From an uncultured Clostridia bacterium (GTDB lineage Bacteria > Bacillota > Clostridia > Oscillospirales > Ruminococcaceae), in NCBI GenBank assembly GCA_947631455.1, contig CANRLH010000004.1:124001-188000 (forward strand): a DNA stretch of 64,000 nucleotides, written 5' to 3'. Positions 32,043-40,660 of this stretch are shown here, one piece after another (positions within the stretch are counted from its first letter, which is position 1; each line of letters starts with the position of its first letter). The position numbers and the translations under genes are program-made. The notes beneath the pieces are model-generated. The model saw only the letters and a list, made by a program, of their open reading frames with translations, was not told the DNA's origin and did not search any database.

Positions 32043-32768
32043 TTATTTTGATATTGCCGTCCTCAGCGCTCTCAGTTCCTCGCTAGTGAGCTCTCTGTGA
32101 GCGCCCGGCTTTAACATTCCGAGCTTAACCGGACCGATCGCCGTTCTTTTGAGTCTTGCGACCTCAAGACCTACCGCCTCGCACATTTTTCTGATCTGTC
32201 GGTTTCTGCCCTCTTTGATAACCATCTGCAAAACCACTCTTCCGTTTTCGTTGGTCAAAACGTTAATAACACACGGAAGCGTTTTCTTACCGTCTATTTC
32301 TATTCCCTCTGACATTCTTACAAGCTGCTCATCCGTTATTTTCGGCCGAACCGTTACACGGTAAATCTTTGCTATATGCCCTGACGGATGCATAATATCA
32401 TTTGCGAACTTGCCGTCGTTAGTAAAAAGCAAAAGCCCCTCAGAATTTCTGTCGAGCCTGCCTATCGGATACACACGCTCGGGTATGTCCTTAACAAGTT
32501 CGCTTACGCTTTTTCTGTCAAGCTCATCACTCATTGTTGTAACATATCCCCTGGGCTTATGAAGCATTATATAGTAAAAGCGCCTTTTTTTAGAAATCAC
32601 AAGGTTTTCGCCGTCAATGCTTATTATATCCTTCGTGCTTGCCTTGTCGCCGAGCTTACACGCTCTGCCATTTAGTTTAACTCGCCCCGCTGAAATCAGT
32701 TCCTCAGCTTTTCTTCTTGAGCAATATCCTGTCTCGGCGATTATTTTTTGAAGTCTTTGTTTCTCCAT
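32043..32768 (-). CDS. rluB: RsuA/RluB-family pseudouridine synthase
   Basis: 241 residues. The N-terminal S4 domain (RLQKIIAETGYCSRRKAEELI) is followed by a catalytic domain with HKPRGYVTT, the GRLDRNSEGLLLFTNDG motif containing the catalytic Asp, and KEGRNRQIRKMCEAVG. It isomerises uridine in 23S rRNA (RluB-type position) or 16S rRNA (RsuA-type); the length favours RluB. It lies between the D,D-carboxypeptidase and a small unknown gene in a leftward run. Confidence 0.95.
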   Translation of the reverse strand: MEKQRLQKIIAETGYCSRRKAEELISAGRVKLNGRACKLGDKASTKDIISIDGENLVISKKRRFYYIMLHKPRGYVTTMSDELDRKSVSELVKDIPERVYPIGRLDRNSEGLLLFTNDGKFANDIMHPSGHIAKIYRVTVRPKITDEQLVRMSEGIEIDGKKTLPCVINVLTNENGRVVLQMVIKEGRNRQIRKMCEAVGLEVARLKRTAIGPVKLGMLKPGAHRELTSEELRALRTAISK

Positions 32769-32800
32769 AAATTCTCCTATGTAGCGACGGATTTTATCCG

Positions 32801-33937
32801 TCAGAATAAGTTTTTAAAAAACAACTCTATTTTATCAAGAAGCCCAAGCTCCTCGTCATTTTCCAATGCGTCACTGTTCGCGGTTATCGGTGATACAGCA
32901 ATCACCTCTGAGTTTTTGATAAATCTCACTTCTCCCATAAGCTCACCCTTTTTAACAGGTGCATAGTAAAAAGGTTTCATCACGATGCACTCCGTAATGC
33001 CCTCGGTATTGCCGCCGAACAGTTTCTTGCTGATACTTTCACATCCGGCATTTACATACTCAGCCTTTGCCCCGACTACCGGCAGCTTGAATGAATCGAC
33101 TGACGGTGTAAGCGTTACATTCTGATATTCTTGAAAATACTGATTGTATAGCGCAGTGTGATCGTTCCAGTCGTCCGGAGCGTTTAGCGTTACACAGATA
33201 AGCGTTGCACCATCTCGCTCACACGCAGAAACAAGACATCTTTTAGCCTTGTCGGTAAAACCTGTTTTTCCGCCTATTATTCCCTTGCAATATGACAAGA
33301 GCTTGTTTGTGTTTCCTATCGTATTTGTGTTTCCGCCACCGAAATCAATGGTTATTGTCTTTGTGGCAATTATCTCACGAAAGGTCTTGTTTTTAAGCGC
33401 AGCCTTCATAAGCACAGCCATATCGTACGCCGTTGAGTAATGATCGTCCGTGTAGTCATCAAGACCCGACGGAGTAACAAAATGTGTGTTCTTAAGCCCC
33501 AGATCCTTTGCCTTTTCATTCATCATTTCAACAAAGCTGTCAACATCTCCAGCTATCCGCACAGCAGTAGCATTCGCAGCATCGTTTCCGCTAGGGAGCA
33601 TCATACCATAGCAAAGCTTGCGCAAGGTGACCTTATACCCCTCTTTAAGCCCCATAGACGAGCCCTCTATCTTTATAGCATCGGGATCGACCGTAAACTC
33701 CTCATCAAGGTCGTATTCAAGCGCTATCAGCGTAGACATAATCTTGGTAGTTGAAGCCATTGGCAACCGCTCGTTCTCACTTTTGCCGTAAACTACTTCA
33801 CCCGTGTCGGCGTCTATAACAATACACGCCTTAGCAGATACTCCTACCGCCGCAGCGTCAAGCGAAAGCGATGCCGGAATCATAGCCGTAACGGCAACAG
33901 TCAAGGCAACCGCAAAAATTCTAAAAAACCTTTTCAT
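32801..33937 (-). CDS. Serine-type D-Ala-D-Ala carboxypeptidase (DacF/PBP5-like)
   Basis: 378 residues with a Sec signal peptide (MKRFFRIFAVALTVAVTAM...) and all penicillin-binding motifs: MASTTK (SxxK, Ser at about residue 62), PSGNDAAN (SxN) and GGKTGFT (KTG). The C-terminal 100 residues form the PBP5-associated domain. It trims pentapeptides of peptidoglycan, and such enzymes next to sporulation genes often act in spore cortex formation. The ATG at 33937 has AAGGATGTG upstream; the ATG three codons earlier is part of that site. Confidence 0.93.
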   Translation of the reverse strand: MKRFFRIFAVALTVAVTAMIPASLSLDAAAVGVSAKACIVIDADTGEVVYGKSENERLPMASTTKIMSTLIALEYDLDEEFTVDPDAIKIEGSSMGLKEGYKVTLRKLCYGMMLPSGNDAANATAVRIAGDVDSFVEMMNEKAKDLGLKNTHFVTPSGLDDYTDDHYSTAYDMAVLMKAALKNKTFREIIATKTITIDFGGGNTNTIGNTNKLLSYCKGIIGGKTGFTDKAKRCLVSACERDGATLICVTLNAPDDWNDHTALYNQYFQEYQNVTLTPSVDSFKLPVVGAKAEYVNAGCESISKKLFGGNTEGITECIVMKPFYYAPVKKGELMGEVRFIKNSEVIAVSPITANSDALENDEELGLLDKIELFFKNLF

Positions 33938-33982
33938 AGCACACATCCTTTTTAAGGATATAGTGCTCTGAAATTTCAGTTT

Positions 33983-34357
33983 CTATTCGTTTCCTTTTTT
34001 GTTTATGACAGCGGTAATTTTATCCACAACATCAGGCACCATATTTATTATTGCGTTGCCCTTGCTCTGGTTTACAGTCATCTGCAAAAGCTTTACCTCG
34101 CCTTTTGTTATAGTTATAAACGCAACAGGCTCAACTGTCAGGCCGCCTCCGGTTCCTCCGCCGAACTGTTCTTTCGGATTCTTTGTAGGAAGATCAGAGC
34201 CGCCCGTTGCAAATCCTACCTTTACGGATGATATCGGAATGATAGTAGTATCTCCCACTGTTATAGGATTTCCCACCACCGTTTCTCCGTCTGCGATGCT
34301 TTTAAGCTTCTGCATTGCAACATCAACCAATCCCTCAAGCTTTTTTTCGCCGCTCAT
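33983..34357 (-). CDS. gerW: GerW/YtfJ family spore protein
   Basis: 124 residues. The YtfJ pattern is clear: LEGLVDVAMQKLKSIAD, VVGNPI, IIPISSVKVGFATGGSD, a glycine-rich FGGGTGGGLTV loop and PVAFITITKGEVKLLQM. In Bacillus the homologue is made in the forespore and influences germination. It lies between DUF2953 and the D,D-carboxypeptidase, an order shared with many spore formers, and supports an endospore lifestyle together with sigG. Confidence 0.95.
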   Translation of the reverse strand: MSGEKKLEGLVDVAMQKLKSIADGETVVGNPITVGDTTIIPISSVKVGFATGGSDLPTKNPKEQFGGGTGGGLTVEPVAFITITKGEVKLLQMTVNQSKGNAIINMVPDVVDKITAVINKKGNE

Positions 34358-34371
34358 TAAAACACACTCCT

Positions 34372-35325
34372 TTAAAATTTATGTTTTCCTTGTGATTTTT
34401 TACCTTTTTGTCGCAGATATATTTTAAGCATATTAAAAAGAAAGCATATTGCTATTGCAAGAATGGTGCTCACTCTTACATAGATATCTCCGCTCGCCTT
34501 AAGCTCAAACCGCTTTACAATAAACTCAGTATTTATATCGCATGTTTTTATTTTCACCGAAAAGACCATACACAAAAAGGCAAGCACCTGATAAAAAGCC
34601 GTGTTAAAATATCCGTAGTTAAGAGCTGCCTTATATGGGTCTTCATTTCCCAGCATGATATCGATTTCCGTGTTGTAAAAGCGAATGTTTTTAAGAAGCT
34701 TTTTAAGCGTTTTCCACACAAGCGGAACGTAAGGCTTTACCAGATTCCACTTTTGTTTTAACTTGCTTAGCTTGCTATCTTTTTTCTTTAATAGCTTTTT
34801 GCGCTTTTTCTCTTCCTTTTTAAGCTTTGAAAGCTCTTTTTTTTCCCGCTTTGAAAGCTTCTTTTGCTCAGCTTTTTGGTCTTTTTCTTCAGCCTCGCCC
34901 GATAACCGGCTCTTTGATATTTTTATCTCCGTCTGCAAAAGCGCTTTTCTCTGCTCGTCGATCTCACGTTCAAGAGCTTTTATTTTTTCTTTTGTTTCAT
35001 CATCACTTAAAGAATTTATCTCGTCAACTATATCGGGAGACTTATCACGCCTATTCTCTTTGCCTTCAGACTTTCTCTTTTTCTCCGATTTCTCAGCTTT
35101 TCGCGCCTTTTTCTCTTTTTTCTTTTTCTTTTTTTCTTCCCTTAGTTTTTGCTTTTCGCTTTCAGGATTTTCATATACCGTTATGAAAAAGTATTTTACC
35201 TTTACTCTTAATTTCGTTTCGGCAGTTGTATCAAACGAATAACTCACTCTCACCGAAAAACGCAAAAGGATATATATGACAGCAATAAGCCCCAGTATTA
35301 TATAAAGCGCTAAAATAGCCATCAT
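34372..35325 (-). CDS. DUF2953 membrane-anchored protein with a long Lys/Glu-rich coiled coil
   Basis: 317 residues. One N-terminal transmembrane helix (residues 3-22), a beta-rich DUF2953 strand pair (FSVRVSYSFDTTAETKLRVKV), a charged stretch of about 130 residues (55-190) full of KKEKK/KRE heptad-like repeats, then the conserved YVPLVWKTLKKLLKNIRF...YYNTEIDIMLGNEDP-like segment and a second helix near residues 285-305. It is the YtfI equivalent, regularly placed before ytfJ/gerW. The charged insert is much longer than I expect for the family. Function is not established. Confidence 0.8.
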   Translation of the reverse strand: MMAILALYIILGLIAVIYILLRFSVRVSYSFDTTAETKLRVKVKYFFITVYENPESEKQKLREEKKKKKKEKKARKAEKSEKKRKSEGKENRRDKSPDIVDEINSLSDDETKEKIKALEREIDEQRKALLQTEIKISKSRLSGEAEEKDQKAEQKKLSKREKKELSKLKKEEKKRKKLLKKKDSKLSKLKQKWNLVKPYVPLVWKTLKKLLKNIRFYNTEIDIMLGNEDPYKAALNYGYFNTAFYQVLAFLCMVFSVKIKTCDINTEFIVKRFELKASGDIYVRVSTILAIAICFLFNMLKIYLRQKGKKSQGKHKF

Positions 35326-35345
35326 CTCCTTTTAAAGCGGATTTT

Positions 35346-35912
35346 TTACTCATCAGCGGATTTTTCCTCAGTCAACACCTCGTCAAACGTCATCTGGGTC
35401 TCTCTGTCAGGAATCGGCGGAAGCTCTGACAAATCCGAAATCTGAAATGCCCTTAAAAAACCCGCAGTCGTCTTATAAGCGATCGGCCTTCCGGGAACAT
35501 CTATTCTTCCGGACTCCTCCAAAAGTCCCTTTTCTACAAGCGAGTTTACAACGCTTGAGGAATCAACTCCCCTTACATTTTCGACAAACCCCTTGGTCAC
35601 CGGCTGGTTGTAGGCAACTATGGTAAGCACCTCAAACGCCGCCTGAGAAAGAGTGGCGTTTCTCTTTTCCTCCAATACCGCCTTTATGTGCGGCGCAAAC
35701 TCACGCCTTGCGGCCATCTGATAACTATCACCCAGCTTCAGTATTTCAAGCGAGCTTGAAATGCCAAGATATCTCTCGCTAAGCTTGACGATAAGCTTGT
35801 CCATATCCTCACTATCGATATCCGTTAATTCACAAAGCGTCTTCTTGCTCACAGGCTCTCCGCATGCAAAAAGCACCGCTTCAACTATCGAAATCTTTTC
35901 ATCTGTCAGCAT
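35346..35912 (-). CDS. scpB: Segregation and condensation protein B
   Basis: 188 residues with two winged-helix domains: the first begins IVEAVLFACGEPVSK, the second contains QAAFEVLTIVAYNQPVTKGFVENVRGVDSS, the strongest ScpB signature. ScpB dimers bind ScpA and the SMC ATPase for chromosome organisation. Its start codon immediately follows the scpA stop, so the two are co-translated. Confidence 0.96.
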   Translation of the reverse strand: MLTDEKISIVEAVLFACGEPVSKKTLCELTDIDSEDMDKLIVKLSERYLGISSSLEILKLGDSYQMAARREFAPHIKAVLEEKRNATLSQAAFEVLTIVAYNQPVTKGFVENVRGVDSSSVVNSLVEKGLLEESGRIDVPGRPIAYKTTAGFLRAFQISDLSELPPIPDRETQMTFDEVLTEEKSADE

Positions 35913-36638
35913 CTATTCACTTACCTGCCTTACTTTCTTTTTGTTTCGGTTAAAGGTTATCTGCGTATTGTCGTCGTTAAGCCATATCCTTCCCGACTTG
36001 GTAAGCTCTAAAACAGCTAGAAATGTAGCTATGCGTTCCGATTTATCAGTCATATTGTGAAACAGCCCTGACATGCTGCATTTCCCGTCTGAGTACAGCT
36101 TTTTCAGAACGTAAATTATCTTCGAGGTAACGGAAACTATTCTTTTTGAAACGATAGGTGTAAAAACTGACGTATTTATCTGCTCTTTGCTGTCTGCCCT
36201 TATTTCAAGTGCGATATACGTGTCGACCAGAATTTCACTGTCGTGAGTTTTCCGATAAGTTTTGTCAACGGGTATCTTGAGCGGCTCTCTTACAAAAATC
36301 TCTCCGTATGCGCACATATTCTGCAAAAGCTTTGCGGTCTGCTTGCATAAAGAGTATTCGATAAGACGACCCTCAAGCTCTTTTTTAAGCTCCTCTGCCT
36401 CGTTCGGCTTTGGCAGAAGCGAAACTGTTTTAATGTAAATAAGCCTTGCCGCCATCTCCAAAAACTCTCCGGCGGTTTCAAAATCCTGCTCGTCAATACC
36501 GTCTATATATTCTAAGTATTGCTCCAAAAGCAAAGAAATTTCAATATCTTCAATATTAAGTTTGTGCTTTGCAATCAAATGCAGCAAAAGGTCAAGCGGT
36601 CCTTCAAAAGCATCAAGCTTAAACGAAATAGAACTCAT
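35913..36638 (-). CDS. scpA: Segregation and condensation protein A
   Basis: 241 residues. FEGPLDLLLHLIAKHKLNIEDIEI is the N-terminal kleisin helix that binds the SMC neck, AAGFLEMAARLIYIKTVSLLP-like text follows, and the C-terminal winged helix contains FLAVLELTKSGRIWL. ScpA bridges SMC heads. It is encoded 18 bases after a site-2 protease gene and directly before scpB, the common Firmicutes order. Confidence 0.96.
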   Translation of the reverse strand: MSSISFKLDAFEGPLDLLLHLIAKHKLNIEDIEISLLLEQYLEYIDGIDEQDFETAGEFLEMAARLIYIKTVSLLPKPNEAEELKKELEGRLIEYSLCKQTAKLLQNMCAYGEIFVREPLKIPVDKTYRKTHDSEILVDTYIALEIRADSKEQINTSVFTPIVSKRIVSVTSKIIYVLKKLYSDGKCSMSGLFHNMTDKSERIATFLAVLELTKSGRIWLNDDNTQITFNRNKKKVRQVSE

Positions 36639-36656
36639 AAATTATATTACCCCTGC

Positions 36657-37307
36657 TTATCCGAAAATCAGATCTACCCACAAAGTAAGAAAATCTATAC
36701 ATTTGTACAAAAGATTCATTAAAAAGTTGAGCGGCGTGTCAAGGATCCCAGAAAAAATAATAACTATAAACACAATGCTTATATACATCTGGTATTCCTG
36801 TATCTTCCACTGGTATTTAAGTGGCAGAAATGTCGTCAGTATTCTTGAGCCGTCGAGCGGCGGGATAGGCAGAAGGTTAAACACTGCAAGTGAAAGGTTT
36901 ATTATTATGAAATAAGAAAGTATTATTTTGATGTAATACAACGTATCAGATAATCCCATACCGGCAGTATACACGATTATCTTAAGTATAACAAATCCTA
37001 TATATCCGACAATTACGTTTGAAAGAGGTCCTGCCAATGCTGTGATAACTGAGCCGAGCTTGTAGTTTTTGAATCTGTTTGGATTGACAGGCACCGGCTT
37101 TGCCCATCCAAACCCCGTCAGCACAAGGCATATAGCTCCGAAAATGTCAATGTGCGAAATCGGATTGAGCGTAAGCCTTCCCATGCTCTCAGCGGTTCTA
37201 TCACCGAATTTCTTTGCGGCAAATGCGTGAGCAAACTCATGCACAGGCAATATCATAAATATTATCAGAACTCTTACACCGTACTGTAAAATTTTCTCAG
37301 CACTCAT
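36657..37307 (-). CDS. Site-2 protease family zinc metalloprotease (M50, YwhC/Rip-like)
   Basis: 216 residues with about six membrane helices. The M50 active site is complete: the HEFAHAF motif (HExxH) in the first helix and NLLPIPPLDGSRIL (the NxxPxxxLDG motif) later. GPLSNVIVGYIG lies between. These intramembrane proteases cleave membrane-bound regulators or signal remnants. The ATG at 37307 has GGAGGTAGA upstream; an in-frame start 16 codons earlier lacks a site. It heads the leftward run leading to scpA and scpB. Confidence 0.92.
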   Translation of the reverse strand: MSAEKILQYGVRVLIIFMILPVHEFAHAFAAKKFGDRTAESMGRLTLNPISHIDIFGAICLVLTGFGWAKPVPVNPNRFKNYKLGSVITALAGPLSNVIVGYIGFVILKIIVYTAGMGLSDTLYYIKIILSYFIIINLSLAVFNLLPIPPLDGSRILTTFLPLKYQWKIQEYQMYISIVFIVIIFSGILDTPLNFLMNLLYKCIDFLTLWVDLIFG

Positions 37308-37445
37308 TTTGAAAAATCTACCTCCGCCACGCTTATATTTAAAATATTGTACCATATATTTATGTAAATTACAAGCAAAAGTTAGTATTTATGAGAAACG
37401 ATATTCGTTAAATTGTGAACAAATTTTAAACATTCTTAAAAGCAC

Positions 37446-37474
37446 TTGCTTTTGGTATAAAAATCTGCTAAAAT
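37446..37474 (+). promoter_or_regulatory. Sigma-A promoter of rpmB
   Basis: TTGCTT (37446-37451), 17-base spacer, TAAAAT (37469-37474), about 40 bases before the start codon. Confidence 0.78.
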
Positions 37475-37513
37475 AACATAGTTGACACGAAAATTTAAAG
37501 GAGGTGCAGCGTT

Positions 37514-37699
37514 ATGGCAAAATGCAGTATATGCGGAAAGGGCGTTACCTTTGGTATCAAGTTATCACACTCTCACAGAAGAACCAACAGAACCTGGAAG
37601 CCAAATGTTAAGAGAGTTAAGGCTATTGTTAACGGCACTCCTTGTCATATCTACGCATGCTCAAGATGCTTGCGTTCCGGAAAAGTTGAGAGAGCGTAA
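37514..37699 (+). CDS. rpmB: 50S ribosomal protein L28
   Basis: 61 residues: MAKCSICGKGVTFG at the start, SHSHRRTNRTWKPN and a second CxxC in YACSRCLRSG. This is the zinc-binding (C+) form of L28, with four Cys. GGAGGTG lies 8 bases before the ATG. It is monocistronic, between its own promoter and terminator. Confidence 0.98.
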   Translation: MAKCSICGKGVTFGIKLSHSHRRTNRTWKPNVKRVKAIVNGTPCHIYACSRCLRSGKVERA

Positions 37700-37717
37700 T
37701 TATTGATGATCAGGATC

Positions 37718-37752
37718 ATACAGTCGGATCGTGTTCCGGCTGTATTTTTTTT
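37718..37752 (+). terminator. rpmB terminator
   Basis: Stem ATACAGTCGGA / TTCCGGCTGTAT followed by eight T. Confidence 0.92.
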
Positions 37753-37756
37753 GTGC

Positions 37757-37793
37757 AGAAAACGGCGAGCAGTCTTTATAAGACCGCTCGCCA
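37757..37793 (-). terminator. Terminator of the LtaS-like gene
   Basis: Stem GGCGAGCGGTCT / AGACTGCTCGCC on the minus strand followed by GTTTTC, facing the rpmB terminator. Confidence 0.82.
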
Positions 37794-37815
37794 TTGTTTT
37801 CACACTATTTTACTC

Positions 37816-40164
37816 TTATGAAGCTTTTGATTCGGTCAAGGCCTCGCTCGATGCTTCTGTAACATCGGTGTTATCAGATGACGTATCTTCAGAAGAGCCA
37901 GTCGTCTCGGTATTTACTCTGATCATATCATGGAAAACTATCGCGTCAGATACGTTCATGCGCTGCTCGGTATATGCGACACGCTCGCTGATATACTCTT
38001 CATTTACGGCACCATCATTATATCTCTTTGAAATTTCTGCCACGGAGTACCTGTCCCTCAACGTAGACACCCTTTTCTCATCAGTCAAAGGCTCTTCGGT
38101 TTCCTCCTCGGTCTCATCCTCAGCAGGAGGATCATATTTTGGCAGCCCTTTTGAATAGTCTGTCTGCTGATTTACCGGAACTTCTGTCATAACATTTTTG
38201 TAATCAGAAAGATCAAAATATTCCTCGTTAGCGGCAGAGTAGTATATTTTGTCCGTAATAAAGTTTGAGCTTGGCAGAATAACTGTATTCTCATTATTAT
38301 CGTCACCCAAAAGATTGTGACCCAATGCATACTGATTTTCATAACCGAAAAGATATCCAAGCGTTGGCTGGCAGTCATACATTCCGCCGATCTTGGTTAT
38401 TTCTGTAGGCTCATACTCTGAATGGTCCTTAGTCCAGATTATAAACGGAATCTTTCTGTTAAGATTATAGCAATACTCATCGACGGGAACATAGCCCTCG
38501 TCGCCCTCTTCTAAAACGCTGTCTGTGTACGGATCATAATTCAGATAACGCTCATACTGAGACTCTTTTACCTTTGCGTCATGGTCCCCGTAAATGACCA
38601 CTACCGTATTATCCAAAAGCCCCTCTTTATCAAGCTTGTCAATAAGTTCTCCTATAGCCTGATCAGCATAGTTTACGCTTTTAAAGTAATTGCCGAGCTT
38701 TGTTTCCTCCATAAACGGAGCAGATACCGTTTCATATTCGCCTGTTTCACGGTTAAGTCTGTCATATTTGAAATCGACCTCATATCCGCTCGCATCGGCG
38801 GCATCGGTAAACGGGGTGTGGTTTGAAAGCATTATAAGCGTTCCCATCCACTGCTCGTTTTGCATGGATATGTCTTTGATCTTATCGACCGACTGAGAGA
38901 AAAATTCCTTGTCGTTAAGACCCATTCCAATTATCTGCTCGGGGTCGTCAAGGTCTATATCATAATCTGTGGTATAGTTAAAAAACTTATCATAACCGAG
39001 CGATTTGTGCAGCTCAAGTCTGTTCCAAAAAGAGCCGTTGTTAGCGTGCATACTGAAAGTGTAATATCCTTTTTCCTTTAACAGCTTCTGCGTTGTTATA
39101 TACATTCTGTTGGCATAATTGACCGCAACCGTACCGCTTGATGCAGGAAGAAGCGACGACGAAAACGTAAATTCGCTGTCAGAGCTTGTTCCGACACTCT
39201 CCTGTGCATAAAAGTTGCTGAAATATATGCCCTCTTTCGCTAATTTGTTGATATTCGGCGTTACGGGAACTCCGTTAAACGAGGTATCCATTGCAAACTG
39301 CTGAATGCTTTCTGCATGAATGACAAGCATATTCTTTCCTTCAAAAATATCCTTATATTTATCCGTTTTTTCAGGCTTTTCCTCTTTTTCCTTTGAGGTC
39401 GGTTCACTTCCGCTTTCGTAAAAGCTGTTAAACGTCTCCTTACTCTTTTCAACGCCGAAAACCGTATTAAGAGAGCTTTTTACTGAAAGCACTATATCGG
39501 AAATCGTATAAGTGTACTCTCCAAACTCAGTCATAACGGATACTCTGTTCCAGCTATTGTAAAGCCTTGACCAGTTTGTAGGAGTTACCTGAGTGCAGAA
39601 AACAAGGAATACCACTATCGCTGTTAAAAACGTTCTTCGTGCGGTTTTGTGAGTCTCTTTTTTATCGTATTCGTTTGAAAAATATCCGCTGCGCCTTCTG
39701 AGCCTTATATATAAAAGCACATACAGAGGTATCGGCAACAAAAATGTGAAGTCCTTTGCCTCCATTATATTTTCAGTCACAGCATCCATAACGCCGTTGA
39801 GCTGTGCTGCGGTAGCTATCTGAGATGCCGAAACAAACGACTTGAAGTTTGTATAGTAAATGCTGTTTGCAAAGCTAAGGACAGAAAACGCCGATAAGAG
39901 CACTATATAATACACAAACCTTCTGGACGGACGGATAAAGTACCCAATAGCGCCCACTATCATAATGATCGCTATATCCGCAAGCAGCGGCTTTATGTAT
40001 AATAAGTCGTTGAGGGTGAAACCTCTTAAAACCGTTGAATCAAAAATGCAACATACGACAAAACCAAGAAACAACAGATTGTTATTTATATATCCTAAAA
40101 CCTTAACGGATATTTTTTTTAAGGCTGACCACGTCTTAGCCCAAAATCCATTTGAATTTCCCAT
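37816..40164 (-). CDS. LtaS-family sulfatase-fold synthase (lipoteichoic-acid-synthase-like)
   Basis: 782 residues. Five N-terminal membrane helices (within 20-215) precede an extracellular sulfatase-fold domain: NMLVIHAESIQQF holds the metal-binding Glu, VGTSSDSEFT the catalytic Thr, SMHANNGSFWNR and VIYGDHDAKV the remaining metal ligands. LtaS enzymes transfer glycerol phosphate from phosphatidylglycerol onto lipid anchors; relatives add phosphoglycerol to other polymers. After the domain comes an unusual acidic, Glu/Thr/Ser-rich C-terminal tail of about 120 residues. It has its own promoter. Which acceptor it uses is unknown. Confidence 0.93.
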   Translation of the reverse strand: MGNSNGFWAKTWSALKKISVKVLGYINNNLLFLGFVVCCIFDSTVLRGFTLNDLLYIKPLLADIAIIMIVGAIGYFIRPSRRFVYYIVLLSAFSVLSFANSIYYTNFKSFVSASQIATAAQLNGVMDAVTENIMEAKDFTFLLPIPLYVLLYIRLRRRSGYFSNEYDKKETHKTARRTFLTAIVVFLVFCTQVTPTNWSRLYNSWNRVSVMTEFGEYTYTISDIVLSVKSSLNTVFGVEKSKETFNSFYESGSEPTSKEKEEKPEKTDKYKDIFEGKNMLVIHAESIQQFAMDTSFNGVPVTPNINKLAKEGIYFSNFYAQESVGTSSDSEFTFSSSLLPASSGTVAVNYANRMYITTQKLLKEKGYYTFSMHANNGSFWNRLELHKSLGYDKFFNYTTDYDIDLDDPEQIIGMGLNDKEFFSQSVDKIKDISMQNEQWMGTLIMLSNHTPFTDAADASGYEVDFKYDRLNRETGEYETVSAPFMEETKLGNYFKSVNYADQAIGELIDKLDKEGLLDNTVVVIYGDHDAKVKESQYERYLNYDPYTDSVLEEGDEGYVPVDEYCYNLNRKIPFIIWTKDHSEYEPTEITKIGGMYDCQPTLGYLFGYENQYALGHNLLGDDNNENTVILPSSNFITDKIYYSAANEEYFDLSDYKNVMTEVPVNQQTDYSKGLPKYDPPAEDETEEETEEPLTDEKRVSTLRDRYSVAEISKRYNDGAVNEEYISERVAYTEQRMNVSDAIVFHDMIRVNTETTGSSEDTSSDNTDVTEASSEALTESKAS

Positions 40165-40214
40165 AAATCCTCCTCAATCCGCACAGAGGCGGCACAAACA
40201 ACCGCAACGGTTTA

Positions 40215-40243
40215 ATTATAGCAAAAACAACCCTTATAGTCAA
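40215..40243 (-). promoter_or_regulatory. Sigma-A promoter of the LtaS-like gene
   Basis: Minus strand TTGACT (40238-40243), 17-base spacer, TATAAT (40215-40220). Confidence 0.82.
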
Positions 40244-40323
40244 CCGCTTACACCAAATTTTCACAATCTATCCGGTTGAGATTTGTATAATATTTTCATA
40301 AACGGTAAATTTATAAAAAAGAC

Positions 40324-40352
40324 TTGACATATCAAATCAAGTTTGCTATAAT
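40324..40352 (+). promoter_or_regulatory. Consensus promoter of tRNA-Lys
   Basis: TTGACA (40324-40329), 17-base spacer, TATAAT (40347-40352): a perfect sigma-A match. Confidence 0.92.
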
Positions 40353-40376
40353 AATTAAGCTGTCATTTCAGCTTGT

Positions 40377-40452
40377 GAGTTATTAGCTCAGTTGGCAGAG
40401 CATTTGACTTTTAATCAAAGGGTCCGGGGTTCGAATCCCCGATAGCTCACCA
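40377..40452 (+). tRNA. tRNA-Lys (anticodon UUU)
   Basis: A 76-base cloverleaf with encoded CCA. The acceptor GAGTTAT pairs with ATAGCTC (one GU), the D arm is GCTCAGTTGGCAGAGC, the anticodon loop CTTTTAA has TTT at 40410-40412, and the T arm is CCGGGGTTCGAATCCCCG. It is monocistronic between a consensus promoter and a strong terminator. Confidence 0.98.
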
Positions 40453-40453
40453 C

Positions 40454-40494
40454 GTCGTCACGGACTTTGTATTGTTCGTGACGACTTTTCTTTT
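40454..40494 (+). terminator. tRNA-Lys terminator
   Basis: Stem GTCGTCACGGA / TCGTGACGAC followed by TTTTCTTTT. Confidence 0.92.
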
Positions 40495-40660
40495 AAAAAA
40501 GTTATCGCCTTATCACCCAGTCGCTATTCATTTTAAAACGCAGGTCACGCTCTTGTGGATTTTCGGTAAAGCGCTGACTGACAGAGCAGATTTTTAATAC
40601 ACAAACGCCCGGAGCGGTTTACTCACGTTGCTCCGAGCGTTTTCGTTTAATATCACCGGT

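Noticed and set aside
34763-35242. Ser/Phe-rich open frame on the plus strand
   Set aside because: It is the mirror of the Lys/Glu-rich coiled coil of the DUF2953 gene, a composition artefact.
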